Below are positions 52,317 through 61,680 of a stretch of DNA of 64,000 nucleotides, one piece after another. The notes under the pieces were generated by a model. The model was not told the DNA's origin. It ran no database searches and saw only the letters and a list, made by a program, of their open reading frames with translations. This DNA comes from Sanyastnella coralliicola (lineage in GTDB: Bacteria > Bacteroidota > Bacteroidia > Flavobacteriales_D > Sanyastnellaceae): positions 513,501 through 577,500 of the forward strand of contig NZ_CP132543.1 in the NCBI RefSeq assembly GCF_030845195.1, given 5' to 3'. Positions within the stretch are counted from its first letter, which is position 1. Every line of letters begins with the position of its first letter. Made by a program: the position numbers and the translations under genes.

Positions 52317-53492
52317 ATGAGTGATTCTCGCTACCAACAACGCGGAGTTTCCGCATCCAAAGAAGACGTCCACGCAGCTATTAAGAACGTGGATAAAGGT
52401 CTATTCCCTCACGCCTTCTGTAAGATCGTACCTGATACGTTAACAGGCTCTGATGAGCACTGTATTGTCATGCACGCTGATGGAGCGGGTACGAAGTCTT
52501 CACTGGCTTACATCTACTGGAAAGAAACAGGTGATGCTTCCGTGTGGAAAGGAATTGCACAAGACGCTCTCGTGATGAACCTCGATGACCTCCTTTGTGT
52601 AGGAGCCACAGATAACATCTTGCTTTCATCTACCATCGGACGAAACAAAAACCTCATTTCGGGTGAGGTTATCTCTGCGATCATCAATGGTACAGAAGAG
52701 TTGCTTGATGAGCTAAGGTCTCAAGGCATTGGTATCAAGTCAACGGGTGGTGAAACTGCCGACGTAGGCGACCTCGTTAGAACAATTATCGTTGATTCTA
52801 CGGTCGTGTGTCGTATGCGTCGTGATGAGGTCATTGACAATGCGAACATTGCTCCAGGACAAGTCATCGTTGGGCTTTCTTCTTTCGGGCAAGCGAACTA
52901 CGAGACTGAATACAATGGTGGAATGGGAAGTAATGGACTTACTTCTGCTCGTCACGATGTCTTCCATAAGGTATTGGCAGATCGTTACCCAGAAACCTAT
53001 GATCCAGATGTGCCAAAGGATTTGGTATACACTGGTAGCAAACAACCTACGGAAGCAGTTGAAGGTGTCCCAGTTGATGCTGGTAAGTTGGTTCTTTCTC
53101 CAACGCGTACTTATGCGCCTGTGATTAAGGCGATACTTTCGAAGCACCGCGATGCAGTCAAAGGAATGGTGCATTGCTCAGGAGGAGCTCAGACGAAAGT
53201 GCTTCATTTCGTGAATGACGTTCATGTCATCAAAGACCAGCTATTCGATTGCCCACCATTGTTCAAGTTGATTCAAGAGCAATCGGGTACAGATTGGAAA
53301 GAGATGTACAAAGTCTTCAATATGGGGCACCGTATGGAGATTTATACTGATGCCGCTAGCGCGGAAGCGATGATCGAAATCGCCAACTCATTTGGAGTTG
53401 AGGCGCAAATCGTCGGACGCGTAGAAGAGGGTTCAGGCAAGCACCTGACCATTTCTTCGGAGTTCGGAACCTTCGAATACAAAGAAGCTTAA
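52317..53492 (+). CDS. purM: Phosphoribosylformylglycinamidine cyclo-ligase (AIR synthetase)
   Basis: PurM closes the imidazole ring to give AIR in de novo purine synthesis. The 391-residue protein has MHADGAGTKSSLAYIYW, DALVMNLDDLLCVGA, STGGETADVGDLVRTIIVD and MVHCSGGAQTKVLHF, the PurM-type fold with the nucleotide site between its two halves. It is longer than the roughly 345-residue E. coli enzyme, as is usual for Bacteroidota. It is first in a tight purM-prfA-pyrF unit, with a 3-bp gap to prfA. An exact 13-mer is at 53354. Confidence 0.93.
   Translation: MSDSRYQQRGVSASKEDVHAAIKNVDKGLFPHAFCKIVPDTLTGSDEHCIVMHADGAGTKSSLAYIYWKETGDASVWKGIAQDALVMNLDDLLCVGATDNILLSSTIGRNKNLISGEVISAIINGTEELLDELRSQGIGIKSTGGETADVGDLVRTIIVDSTVVCRMRRDEVIDNANIAPGQVIVGLSSFGQANYETEYNGGMGSNGLTSARHDVFHKVLADRYPETYDPDVPKDLVYTGSKQPTEAVEGVPVDAGKLVLSPTRTYAPVIKAILSKHRDAVKGMVHCSGGAQTKVLHFVNDVHVIKDQLFDCPPLFKLIQEQSGTDWKEMYKVFNMGHRMEIYTDAASAEAMIEIANSFGVEAQIVGRVEEGSGKHLTISSEFGTFEYKEA
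53354..53366 (+). other. Intragenic 13-mer CGCTAGCGCGGAA (exact)
   Basis: In purM, sense strand. It encodes Ala-Ser-Ala-Glu. Confidence 0.9.
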
Positions 53493-53495
53493 CAC

Positions 53496-54575
53496 ATGAA
53501 CCAGTTGATCGATAAACTCGTAGCGATCGAGGATCGTTACCGTGAGGTCAGCATGCTCATTGTTGACCCAGAAGTGATCGCCGATAACAAGCGATACGCT
53601 ACGCTCATGAAGGAGTACAAAGACTTGGGGAAAATCGTTGATCTCTCAAAACGATACCGCAACGTCGTAGATAATATTGCTTCGAGCCGTGAAATGCTCG
53701 AAACGGAGACAGATCCTGAAATGAAGGAGATGGCTCAAGAAGAATTGCTGTCGCTCCAAGAGGAAGAATCTTCTCTTCAGGAAGAGGTGAAGGTTGCCTT
53801 GATCCCTAAAGATCCTGAAGACAGTAAAAACGTAATCGTTGAGATTCGTGCTGGAACTGGTGGTGACGAAGCCAGTATCTTCGCTGGTGACCTCTTTAGA
53901 ATGTACACCAAGTACCTTGAAACAAAAGGGTGGACTATGGAAGTAGCCAACTTGAACGAGGGAACAGTAGGTGGATTCAAGGAAATCGTCTTCAGCGTTT
54001 CTGGTGAAGATGTATACGCAACAATGAAGTACGAGTCTGGTGTACATCGTGTTCAGCGTGTCCCTGCAACAGAATCCCAAGGGCGAGTGCACACTAGTGC
54101 TGCCACAGTCGCTGTACTTCCAGAAGCAGATGAAGTAGATGTCGAGTTGAATATGTCAGACGTGAAGAAAGACACTTACCGTGCAAGCGGGGCAGGAGGT
54201 CAGCACGTTAACAAGACGGAGTCTGCTGTGCGTTTGACGCACCTTCCAACTGGTGTGGTTGTAGAATGTCAAGACGGACGATCACAGCACAAGAACTACG
54301 AAAAAGCCTTGCAGGTACTTCGTTCGCGTTTGTACGAGCAAGAACTTGCGAAGAAACAAGCCGAACGTGCAGCTGAACGCAAGAGCTTGGTTTCAACAGG
54401 AGACCGCTCTGCGAAGATTCGCACTTACAATTACCCACAAGGACGAGTAACTGATCACCGAATCAACCTCACGCTATACAATTTGCAGAACATCATCGAT
54501 GGTGATATCAACGAAATCATCGAAGCATTGAAGGTGGCTGAGAACGCCGAAAAAATGAAAGAAGGACAGGCATGA
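53496..54575 (+). CDS. prfA: Peptide chain release factor 1
   Basis: RF1 ends translation at UAA and UAG. The 359-residue protein is full length: helical domain 1 (residues 1-110), [23 protein letters not shown], the stop-codon-reading region [22 protein letters not shown] with the PxT-type motif, and the catalytic GGQ in [15 protein letters not shown], whose Gln is normally methylated. It starts 3 bp after purM and overlaps pyrF by 4 bp. Confidence 0.98.
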   Translation: MNQLIDKLVAIEDRYREVSMLIVDPEVIADNKRYATLMKEYKDLGKIVDLSKRYRNVVDNIASSREMLETETDPEMKEMAQEELLSLQEEESSLQEEVKVALIPKDPEDSKNVIVEIRAGTGGDEASIFAGDLFRMYTKYLETKGWTMEVANLNEGTVGGFKEIVFSVSGEDVYATMKYESGVHRVQRVPATESQGRVHTSAATVAVLPEADEVDVELNMSDVKKDTYRASGAGGQHVNKTESAVRLTHLPTGVVVECQDGRSQHKNYEKALQVLRSRLYEQELAKKQAERAAERKSLVSTGDRSAKIRTYNYPQGRVTDHRINLTLYNLQNIIDGDINEIIEALKVAENAEKMKEGQA

Positions 54576-55372
54576 CAAGACAAGAATTGATCGCGCAGAT
54601 TCAACAGAAAGGAAGCTACCTATGTGTTGGATTGGACACTGACCTAAATAAGATCCCGGCTCACCTACCTAAAACAGCTGAAGGGATGCTTACTTTCAAT
54701 AAAGCAGTAATTGATGCTACTGCTGACCTATGTGTTGCATACAAGCCTAACCTAGCGTTCTATGAACAATATGGAACAGAAGGGTGGGAAGTCTTAAAAG
54801 CAACAGTAGACTATATCCCAGATCATTGCTTCGTGATCGCTGATGCAAAACGTGGCGACATCGGAAACACTGCTGCAGCTTATGCAAGAGCACTTTTTGA
54901 TGATCTTGGTGCCGACGCAATTACAGTGGCACCATACATGGGGCGGGACGCTGTCACACCATTTCTAGAGCACGAAGGCAAGTGGACAATCGTCCTTGGG
55001 TTGACTTCGAATCCTGGGGCTGCAGACTTCCAATACCACGGAGAGCCTAAGCTCTACGAACGTGTCATTAGAGCATGTGCAGAATGGGGTAGCCCAGAGC
55101 AACTGATGTATGTGATTGGTGCTACACGTCCAGAAGACATGAAAGAAGTACGCGACATGGTTCCTGATCACTTCTTCTTAGTACCTGGTGTAGGCGCACA
55201 AGGAGGGAGTTTGACTGATGTGAGCAATGCTGCATTAACAGCAGATGCCGGTCTATTGGTGAACTCTTCACGTGGTATTATCTACGCTGGACAAGGCGAG
55301 GACTTTGCCACAGATGTTCGCAGAGCTGCGAGCACACTTGCTGAGCAGATGGCTCAATTCCTAAAGGCATAA
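54572..55372 (+). CDS. pyrF: Orotidine 5'-phosphate decarboxylase, type 2
   Basis: PyrF makes UMP from OMP, the last step of de novo pyrimidine synthesis. The 266-residue protein is of the longer type 2 family. It shows [24 protein letters not shown], the catalytic Asp/Lys cluster [18 protein letters not shown], and the phosphate-binding [16 protein letters not shown] and NSSRGIIYA. The start overlaps the prfA stop by 4 bp (ATGA). A terminator-like hairpin follows directly. Confidence 0.97.
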   Translation: MTRQELIAQIQQKGSYLCVGLDTDLNKIPAHLPKTAEGMLTFNKAVIDATADLCVAYKPNLAFYEQYGTEGWEVLKATVDYIPDHCFVIADAKRGDIGNTAAAYARALFDDLGADAITVAPYMGRDAVTPFLEHEGKWTIVLGLTSNPGAADFQYHGEPKLYERVIRACAEWGSPEQLMYVIGATRPEDMKEVRDMVPDHFFLVPGVGAQGGSLTDVSNAALTADAGLLVNSSRGIIYAGQGEDFATDVRRAASTLAEQMAQFLKA

Positions 55373-55395
55373 AAAAAAGGAGCCGAAGCTCCTTT
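55370..55395 (-). terminator. Intrinsic terminator with UUCG tetraloop
   Basis: On the minus strand GGAGC and GCTCC close around TTCG, a C(UUCG)G tetraloop, followed by T8. It ends the lipoprotein gene at 55426 and may also stop pyrF transcription from the other side. Confidence 0.88.
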
Positions 55396-55425
55396 CAATA
55401 TCTTATGTAGATTGACTCCGCGAAA

Positions 55426-55959
55426 TTAGTCGATCTCTGCAGTTACCGTCAAATCAGAAACTACCTGGAACACGAAGTGTACAGGTACATCTGTCACGAG
55501 TCCGTCAGCCGAAACGCGAATCTGATCGTCATTCAATAGTGCCGCCAAAATCACATCTTTCTGATCTTGTGTCATTGGGAAGTCAGTGTGATCTGGGTTT
55601 TCGCTTAGGTCGTATAGGTTCGATTCTTCAAGTACGTATTCGTAAAGATTCTCTCCGCTGAGTGATTGAAGACGAACTGTTCCACTTACCATTGCTTCTT
55701 GTGGTCCAGCGTATTCCCAAACTTTCCATTTGATGTTGCGGATACCGTAGTTCACGATTGATTCCTTTACATCAGCAATGTCTTCGTTTGATAGTGCGTT
55801 GAGCACCTCTTCAGCGTTGAATTGAGTAGTTCCGCTGTTCTCATCGATATCGATGGTGAAATTCTGGATGAACTGCGCACCCAAGGTCGTTTGTTTCAGT
55901 TTGTCACATCCGGCAAAAATGAATGCAACAGACACGAGGAGTAGAAAATAGCTTTTCAT
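55426..55959 (-). CDS. Lipoprotein, function unknown
   Basis: The 177-residue protein has a lipobox (SVAFIFAGCDKL, Cys18), then an acidic beta-rich domain (FTIDIDENSGTTQFNAEEVL, AMVSGTVRLQS, VPVHFVFQVVSDLTVTAEI). No family is recognised. It is a single gene with its own terminator and divergent from the DUF2851 gene. An envelope role is all that can be inferred. Confidence 0.75.
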   Translation of the reverse strand: MKSYFLLLVSVAFIFAGCDKLKQTTLGAQFIQNFTIDIDENSGTTQFNAEEVLNALSNEDIADVKESIVNYGIRNIKWKVWEYAGPQEAMVSGTVRLQSLSGENLYEYVLEESNLYDLSENPDHTDFPMTQDQKDVILAALLNDDQIRVSADGLVTDVPVHFVFQVVSDLTVTAEID

Positions 55960-56047
55960 TGTATAGTTGATTTAACGCACACAAGATAATCATTCGCGTC
56001 CATAAAACGCTTGTCGAACCAGTCTTAGCTCTTCCCATCTTCGTCAT

Positions 56048-57340
56048 ATGAACGAAGACTACCTACAGTATTTGTGGCGTTTCCAGCAGCTTGGAAACAC
56101 CCAATTAACCACGACATCAGGCAAAGATGTGAGTGTTTTGTTCCAGGGCCACTGGAATCGAAATGCCGGTCCTGATTTCCTTGAGGCGAAACTGCGAATT
56201 GGAAAGGAACTCTGGATTGGGAGTGTTGAAATCCATCTCAGATCTTCTGATTGGCGAAGGCACCATCACGTGCATGACCCCGCCTACCAAAACGTGATTC
56301 TGCATGTGGTGTATGAAGATGATGAACCGCTGGTCAATGCGGCAGGACAGGAAGTGCCGACCTTGATTGTTGAACGTCATTTAGACAGCGATCATTACGA
56401 CTACTACCGCCATTTTATTGAACACCATTCCGCGCTAGCGTGTGAAAAGAACTTGGGAGAAGTAGATGAATTCAAACGTAATAATTGGCTTCACCGCATG
56501 GCCATTGAACGACTGGAACGACGGACAGAACGTGTGAAGGCATTGCTCGAACGTTACCATCAAGACTGGAACGCGGTATGGTGGCATATGCTCTGCCGGT
56601 CATTCGGATTCGGCTTAAATCAAATCGCCTACGAACAATTGGCCATGACCTTGAATTGGAAGTGGCTCGCTAAGATGGTTGGGAATCCACAGAAGATTGG
56701 AGACGTGTTGCTTTGCCATTCTTCATGGATCGAATTGGATAAGCGACTGGAGCCAAATCAAAAGCCACGTGAAAACTACCAACACTTCCAACGATTACAT
56801 GAAGTGACTCCCATAGCTCCTTCGAATTGGCGTCGAGGTAAAATGAAACCCGCAAATCACCCCAGGGTGCGGCTCGGACAGCTGACTGCACTCATTGAAA
56901 ATGGCTGGTTACAATGGAGAAAAGCCAGCATGTGCGAGGACCTAGATGAACTAATGCAAGTACTTGATGTTAGTATTGCAGTTGATCACCTCACGCTTCA
57001 GTTAGAAGCACGTGAAACAGCTCGAATAGGAAGGGCAGCGCGAGAGCGTATTATTACCAATGCGGTCATCCCGGTTGTATTCTATTTCGGACGACTCCAC
57101 GGAGATCAAAAGCTGATCGATCGTATGCTCGATTGGCAAGACCGACTAAAACCAGAAGACAATCGGATAATCCGAATGTGGACGCAGACCGGCTGGAAAC
57201 CGCGAAGCATGCTCGAAACGCAAGGACAACTCCATTTATTCGAGCAATATTGCAGCGGAAAAAAATGCTTATCTTGCCTCATAGGGATTACACTGTTGAA
57301 TGACCACAAAAATGATCCAACGAATACTCGACATCTTTGA
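56048..57340 (+). CDS. DUF2851 family protein
   Basis: The 430-residue cytosolic protein matches the Bacteroidota DUF2851 family. It has the N-terminal NEDYLQYLWRFQQLG, GHWNRNAGPDFLEAKLRIG, WIGSVEIHLRSSDWRRHHHV and NVILHVVYEDDEPLV. Conserved Trp, Asp and His residues in this part suggest an enzyme-like core; the rest is helical. Its function is unknown. It overlaps the PspC gene by 41 bp. An exact 13-mer is at 56428. Confidence 0.9.
   Translation: MNEDYLQYLWRFQQLGNTQLTTTSGKDVSVLFQGHWNRNAGPDFLEAKLRIGKELWIGSVEIHLRSSDWRRHHHVHDPAYQNVILHVVYEDDEPLVNAAGQEVPTLIVERHLDSDHYDYYRHFIEHHSALACEKNLGEVDEFKRNNWLHRMAIERLERRTERVKALLERYHQDWNAVWWHMLCRSFGFGLNQIAYEQLAMTLNWKWLAKMVGNPQKIGDVLLCHSSWIELDKRLEPNQKPRENYQHFQRLHEVTPIAPSNWRRGKMKPANHPRVRLGQLTALIENGWLQWRKASMCEDLDELMQVLDVSIAVDHLTLQLEARETARIGRAARERIITNAVIPVVFYFGRLHGDQKLIDRMLDWQDRLKPEDNRIIRMWTQTGWKPRSMLETQGQLHLFEQYCSGKKCLSCLIGITLLNDHKNDPTNTRHL
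56428..56440 (-). other. Intragenic 13-mer CGCTAGCGCGGAA (exact)
   Basis: In the DUF2851 gene, antisense. The gene frame reads Ser-Ala-Leu-Ala. Confidence 0.9.
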
Positions 57341-57539
57341 AATCAACGCCTACGGGGTGTGCGCTTGGTGGGGTAATAAACTCGGGATCAAGGCGCATCG
57401 TGTACGATTGTCGTTCATCTATCTTTCATTCATCACTCTTGGCTCACCGATCATTATCTACTTGATCATGGCCTTTATCCTTGAAAACAAGCATTATTTC
57501 AAACCTTCACGTAAGAGAAGAACTATCTGGGAACTGTAA
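57300..57539 (+). CDS. Small PspC-domain membrane protein
   Basis: The 79-residue protein carries a PspC-like domain: a short N-terminal segment, LGIKAHRVRLSFIYLSFITL and one to two membrane helices (LSFIYLSFITLGSPIIIYLIMAFI), ending in a basic tail (KPSRKRRT). PspC proteins sense or relay envelope stress in some bacteria; the same role here is inference. It starts inside the DUF2851 gene and ends 7 bp before the potassium channel. Confidence 0.8.
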   Translation: MTTKMIQRILDIFEINAYGVCAWWGNKLGIKAHRVRLSFIYLSFITLGSPIIIYLIMAFILENKHYFKPSRKRRTIWEL

Positions 57540-57546
57540 TTCTTAA

Positions 57547-58572
57547 GTGAGGAATGAGATAAAAATATTCTCGCGAATCTTCTTCGCGCTGAGTCTCCTA
57601 TTTGGAATCGTACTTCTGGGAAGCATCGGATATATGGTCCTTGAAGATTACACCTTCATTGAGGCCTTTTACATGACGATGATCACCATCTCAACGGTGG
57701 GTTATCGTGAAGTCCACCCTCTTTCGAACGCCGGGATGATTTTCACCGCTGTGTTGATCCTTACCAGCATCGGTACCTTTACCTATGCGATTTCCGCAAT
57801 TACAACGTATTTTGTTGCCGGAGAATACCGAAACCGATTCAAAGCCGCCAAAGTGAAAAAAGAGATCGAGAAATATGAAAACCACGTCATCGTTTGTGGC
57901 TTTGGTCGTGTGGGGCAAATGGCTGCAAGTCAGTTAGAGTCACATGACCAGCAGGTGGTGGTGATTGAAATGGATGAAGGAAAGATCGATCTGATCAATG
58001 AAACCAAGCCTTATTGGTGTATCCACGGTAATGCTACGCAAGATGAACTCTTGCAACGCGCTGGAATTGACAAGGCGCAAGCGTTGATTACCACCCTTCC
58101 AGATGATGCGGCCAATCTGTACGTAGTACTCACGGCGAAAGAACTCAACAATCGTTTGACTTTGATCAGTCGTGCTTCTAAATCGGAATCGGTAAAGAAG
58201 TTGCGCATCGCTGGTGCGGATAACGTAATCATGCCTGATAGCGTCGGTGGGGCACACATGGCTTCACTTGTCGTGACACCAGATGTGATTGACTTCATCG
58301 ACCATATTCGCATCCAAGGAGAGGGGGAAATCAACCTGGAAGAGGTGGCCTTCACTGATCTTCCACCTGATTTTCAATACCAGACCTTGGGTGAGCTGGA
58401 TGTTCGTAATCGCATCGGAGTCAATATCATCGGATTCAAAACTACCGATGGTCAATACATCATTAACCCAGGATCAGAAACCCGCATTGTTCCGAACTCA
58501 AAACTTTTCGTCCTCGGAAACCCGAAGCAGATCAAACTACTGAATCGTATCTTCGGCATCCAAGCGACTTAA
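57547..58572 (+). CDS. Two-helix potassium channel with RCK (TrkA) domains
   Basis: The 341-residue protein has two membrane helices (about 8-30 and 62-90) flanking the pore loop MTMITISTVGYREVHPL. It then has a Rossmann RCK/TrkA-N domain (VIVCGFGRVGQMAASQLES, the nucleotide-binding GxGxxG) and a TrkA-C-like domain (FTDLPPDFQYQTLGELDVRN, ETRIVPNSKLFVLG). The filter reads TVGYRE rather than TVGYGD, a form I recall in other bacterial channels of this type. The start is GTG 57547, 7 bp after the PspC gene. Confidence 0.88.
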   Translation: MRNEIKIFSRIFFALSLLFGIVLLGSIGYMVLEDYTFIEAFYMTMITISTVGYREVHPLSNAGMIFTAVLILTSIGTFTYAISAITTYFVAGEYRNRFKAAKVKKEIEKYENHVIVCGFGRVGQMAASQLESHDQQVVVIEMDEGKIDLINETKPYWCIHGNATQDELLQRAGIDKAQALITTLPDDAANLYVVLTAKELNNRLTLISRASKSESVKKLRIAGADNVIMPDSVGGAHMASLVVTPDVIDFIDHIRIQGEGEINLEEVAFTDLPPDFQYQTLGELDVRNRIGVNIIGFKTTDGQYIINPGSETRIVPNSKLFVLGNPKQIKLLNRIFGIQAT

Positions 58573-58590
58573 ATGAACCTCGTGTTTGGT

Positions 58591-58598
58591 TATATTTG
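58591..58598 (+). promoter_or_regulatory. -7 promoter box for the AGCS symporter
   Basis: TATATTTG matches TAnnTTTG, 21 nt before the ATG at 58620. No -33 box at the proper spacing is clear. Confidence 0.5.
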
Positions 58599-58619
58599 GC
58601 CGACACCAATCCTTAATCC

Positions 58620-60227
58620 ATGATCAAATCAATACTGAGACTAAGCCTCATTCTGTCATTTTTTGCTTTTTCCGTACCGCAAATGGCATGGGCTCAAGAC
58701 GAAGATGTTCCAACTATTAGCGAGGCACAAGAAACTACGGTGGCCGCTGATGAAATGGAGCCTCAGGAACGCACATTTAATGATGCGATCAATGATTTCA
58801 TGGAGCCAATTACGGGTGCCGTGGGAATGGTGATCTTCTTCACTGTTCCACTTTTTGGTCAAGACATTCCTTTCGTATTGATTTGGCTGATAGCTGGAGC
58901 ACTGATCTTCACCGTCTTCTTTAAGTTTATCAACCTAAGGGGATTCAGGCACGCTCTCGATGTTGTGCGAGGTAAGTACGACGATCCAAACCACGCTGGT
59001 GAGGTATCGCACTTCCAGGCACTGACGGCAGCACTTTCAGGAACAGTAGGGGTAGGTAATATCGCAGGGGTAGCCGTGGCTATTTCGCTCGGTGGACCTG
59101 GAGCTACTTTCTGGATGATTGTGGCTGGTCTACTAGGTATGTCATCAAAGTTTGTGGAGTGTACCCTCGGTGTGAAGTACCGCAATAAGAACGAAGATGG
59201 ATCTGTTTCGGGTGGACCTATGTACTACCTGAGCAAAGGATTAGCTGCACAGAATAAAGAAGGGTTTGGTAAAGTTTTGGCCATCATTTTTGCGATCGCT
59301 TGTATTGGAGGTTCACTTGGAGGTGGTTGTATGGTTCAAATTAACCAGGCCACGGGTCAGCTGATTACAGTGACAGGTGGTGAGTCAAGCTTCCTTTCTG
59401 GACAAGGTTGGATCTTTGGAGCGGCGATGGCTGTTGTAGTGGCAATCATCATCATTGGTGGTATCAAGAGTATCGCAAAAGTGACTGACAAAGTGGTTCC
59501 TTTCATGGTAGGTATCTACATCGCTGGAGCATTGGTTGTACTAGGTTACCACGTGGCTGATATCCCTGGAGCCTTTGGTGATATTATCGCTGGAGCATTC
59601 ACGAAGAATGCAGCCTTCGGTGGATTCATCGGGGTATTGATTCTCGGATTCAAACGTGCGGCGTTCTCGAACGAGGCAGGTATTGGTTCTGCTTCTATCG
59701 CGCACTCTGCTGCGAAAACGGATGAGCCAATTTCGGAAGGTATTGTTGCGCTACTTGAGCCATTCATCGATACAGTAGTGATCTGTACGATGACAGCATT
59801 GGTGATTATTATTACAGGATCTGCTCCGACGGAAGCAACAGACATCACAAGTGATGCTGCTATTGGTTTGACTTCTTCAGCTTTCGCTACAGTAATGAGC
59901 TGGTTCCCACTTGTACTTTCAGTAGCCGTAATTCTCTTTGCACTTTCAACGATGATCTCATGGTCTTACTACGGTTTGAAAGCATGGGGTTACTTATTCG
60001 GTGAGAGCAAAAACGCTGCGAACATTTACAAAGTGATCTTCTGTCTTTTCGTAATCATCGGATCTGCGATTAGTGCACAACAGGTATTCGACTTCGGTGA
60101 TGCGATGATCTTCGCGATGTGTTTCCCGAACGTCCTTGGTTTGTACTTCTTGGCTCCAGAGATCCGCAACGACTTGAAGAACTACTTCGCTCGTATCAAA
60201 TCAGGAGAGATTAAGCGCTACAAGTAA
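58620..60227 (+). CDS. Sodium:alanine/glycine symporter, AGCS family
   Basis: The 535-residue transporter starts with a cleavable-type signal ([15 protein letters not shown]) and a short acidic stretch before eleven to twelve membrane helices. AGCS signatures are visible: [52 protein letters not shown] and [22 protein letters not shown]. It should import small neutral amino acids with sodium. It has its own promoter, and the helix-hairpin-helix gene follows after 4 bp. Confidence 0.95.
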   Translation: MIKSILRLSLILSFFAFSVPQMAWAQDEDVPTISEAQETTVAADEMEPQERTFNDAINDFMEPITGAVGMVIFFTVPLFGQDIPFVLIWLIAGALIFTVFFKFINLRGFRHALDVVRGKYDDPNHAGEVSHFQALTAALSGTVGVGNIAGVAVAISLGGPGATFWMIVAGLLGMSSKFVECTLGVKYRNKNEDGSVSGGPMYYLSKGLAAQNKEGFGKVLAIIFAIACIGGSLGGGCMVQINQATGQLITVTGGESSFLSGQGWIFGAAMAVVVAIIIIGGIKSIAKVTDKVVPFMVGIYIAGALVVLGYHVADIPGAFGDIIAGAFTKNAAFGGFIGVLILGFKRAAFSNEAGIGSASIAHSAAKTDEPISEGIVALLEPFIDTVVICTMTALVIIITGSAPTEATDITSDAAIGLTSSAFATVMSWFPLVLSVAVILFALSTMISWSYYGLKAWGYLFGESKNAANIYKVIFCLFVIIGSAISAQQVFDFGDAMIFAMCFPNVLGLYFLAPEIRNDLKNYFARIKSGEIKRYK

Positions 60228-60231
60228 TGAC

Positions 60232-61149
60232 ATGAAACTTTTCGATTCTTTCTGGCGCTCTCTCGAATTAAACAAGAGGGAGCGGTCAGGAATGATCGTC
60301 TTGGCTTTCATTTTGCTAGCCATTATCGCTGCACAATCTATTCGTAGGCAGTGGGTGTATGAAGAAGAATCAGATCCACGGCTCGCCATGGTCTTGATTC
60401 CTGAGCCTCCCGAAGATCTGACTATTCTCAAAGAGGAGAGCTATTTCCCTTTTAATCCGAATGAACTAGCTGACAGTGGTTGGCTCGCTCTCGGCTTGTC
60501 TGAACACGAGCTTCAAGGGCTTCGGAACTACATGCGTTCCGGTGCTAGATTTCAGACCAGAGAAGACCTTGACCGGGTTTATTCCATCCCAGACCCATGG
60601 CTTGAGCGCCATGCAGATGACCTTCGTTTTTATCCTCCAGAAGTTCCTACTGTTGATGTTGATGTTTCTGATCTCGCTAGCGCGGAAACGAGTATGACCA
60701 CTGAGCAAAAGCCATTACTTGAATTGAATACGGCGGATAGTATTGACCTGCAAGAGCTCGCTGGAGTGGGTGCTTATTCCGCTCGTAAGGTGCTGCGTTT
60801 TAGAGATGCTTTAGGTGGTTTCGCTAGCGCGGAACAGCTAGCTGAAGTTTGGGGGCTTCATCCTGAAGTTCGTACAAAACTCATCGCTCAAGTCACCATC
60901 GATTCCACGCTAGTGAAAAGAATAGCCATTGACACAGCGGGAAAAAGAACCATCGCTGCCCACCCTTACATTTCATGGAAAGCAGCCAAGGCATTGGTTA
61001 ATTATCGACAGCATCATGGCCCATTCAATCAGCTTGAAGACATTCGTGGATGTTTGTTGGTGAGTGATAGCTTGTATCGAAAGATCGAACCCTATCTTTA
61101 CCTCCATGATCGAAGAACGCATCCATCAAACGGTGAGAACCGTCCCTGA
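60232..61149 (+). CDS. Helix-hairpin-helix protein, ComEA-related
   Basis: The 305-residue protein has one N-terminal membrane helix (GMIVLAFILLAIIAAQ) and three ComEA-type helix-hairpin-helix repeats: LGLSEHELQGLRNYMRSGARF (about 83-130), ELNTADSIDLQELAGVGAYSA (about 163-215), and AHPYISWKAAKALVNYRQHHG (about 243-295). Such domains bind DNA backbone; ComEA is the DNA receptor in natural transformation. A role in DNA uptake is inferred, as many Bacteroidota have such proteins of unproven role. It carries two exact copies of the 13-mer, the densest site in the window. It overlaps apt by 44 bp. Confidence 0.85.
   Translation: MKLFDSFWRSLELNKRERSGMIVLAFILLAIIAAQSIRRQWVYEEESDPRLAMVLIPEPPEDLTILKEESYFPFNPNELADSGWLALGLSEHELQGLRNYMRSGARFQTREDLDRVYSIPDPWLERHADDLRFYPPEVPTVDVDVSDLASAETSMTTEQKPLLELNTADSIDLQELAGVGAYSARKVLRFRDALGGFASAEQLAEVWGLHPEVRTKLIAQVTIDSTLVKRIAIDTAGKRTIAAHPYISWKAAKALVNYRQHHGPFNQLEDIRGCLLVSDSLYRKIEPYLYLHDRRTHPSNGENRP
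60675..60687 (+). other. Intragenic 13-mer CGCTAGCGCGGAA (exact)
   Basis: First copy in the ComEA-related gene. It encodes Ala-Ser-Ala-Glu just before the second helix-hairpin-helix repeat. Confidence 0.9.
60822..60834 (+). other. Intragenic 13-mer CGCTAGCGCGGAA (exact)
   Basis: Second copy in the ComEA-related gene, 147 bp from the first and in the same orientation and frame. It lies inside the second helix-hairpin-helix repeat. Confidence 0.9.
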
Positions 61150-61630
61150 TTTCCCCAAGCCTGGAATTCAGTTTAAAGATATCAGCACGCTGTGCCTCGA
61201 TCCGAAGTTGGCGGGTGATATTGTAGATGAATTGGCAGCACGATCACCTGAGGGTGTCAGCGCGGTAGTAGGTATCGAAAGTAGAGGGTTCCTTTTTGGT
61301 GTGCCATTGGCGATTAAGTTAGGTGTACCTTTTGTGTTGTTACGCAAGGCAGGTAAGCTACCGGCAGAAACCATCGCCTACAGTTATGATCTTGAATATG
61401 GCCAAGCGACGATAGAAATGCACAAAGATGCGATTCAAGCAGGCGACAAGGTCTTGGTTCATGATGATCTTCTGGCGACGGGGGGTACGGCACTCGCTGC
61501 CGCGGAATTGGTGAAACAACAAGGTGGGGAAGTGGCAGGATTCTCGTTTTTGATGTCGATTGATGTCTTGGATGGGGAAGAGGCAATCCGCAAGCAGTGC
61601 CAGAATATTGCTATTTTAGCGCGCTCTTAA
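61106..61630 (+). CDS. apt: Adenine phosphoribosyltransferase
   Basis: Apt salvages adenine with PRPP to give AMP. The 174-residue protein has the family length and motifs: VPDFPKPGIQFKDIS near the N-terminus, VVGIESRGFLFGVPLAIKLG, FVLLRKAGKLP, YDLEYGQATIEMH, and the PRPP-binding loop VLVHDDLLATGGTALAAAELV. ATG 61106 gives the proper N-terminus and overlaps the preceding gene by 44 bp. Confidence 0.97.
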   Translation: MIEERIHQTVRTVPDFPKPGIQFKDISTLCLDPKLAGDIVDELAARSPEGVSAVVGIESRGFLFGVPLAIKLGVPFVLLRKAGKLPAETIAYSYDLEYGQATIEMHKDAIQAGDKVLVHDDLLATGGTALAAAELVKQQGGEVAGFSFLMSIDVLDGEEAIRKQCQNIAILARS

Positions 61631-61680
61631 AACACAGAGACTAGAAACGAATTTATTCCTTTCGTAACAGCAGAGAAGCA

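Noticed and set aside
2863-60834. The 13-mer as a by-product of a conserved Ala-x-Ala-Glu peptide
   Set aside because: Five of the sixteen copies are read in other frames (FRAS, SALA, RYRG), and the codons are identical across unrelated proteins.
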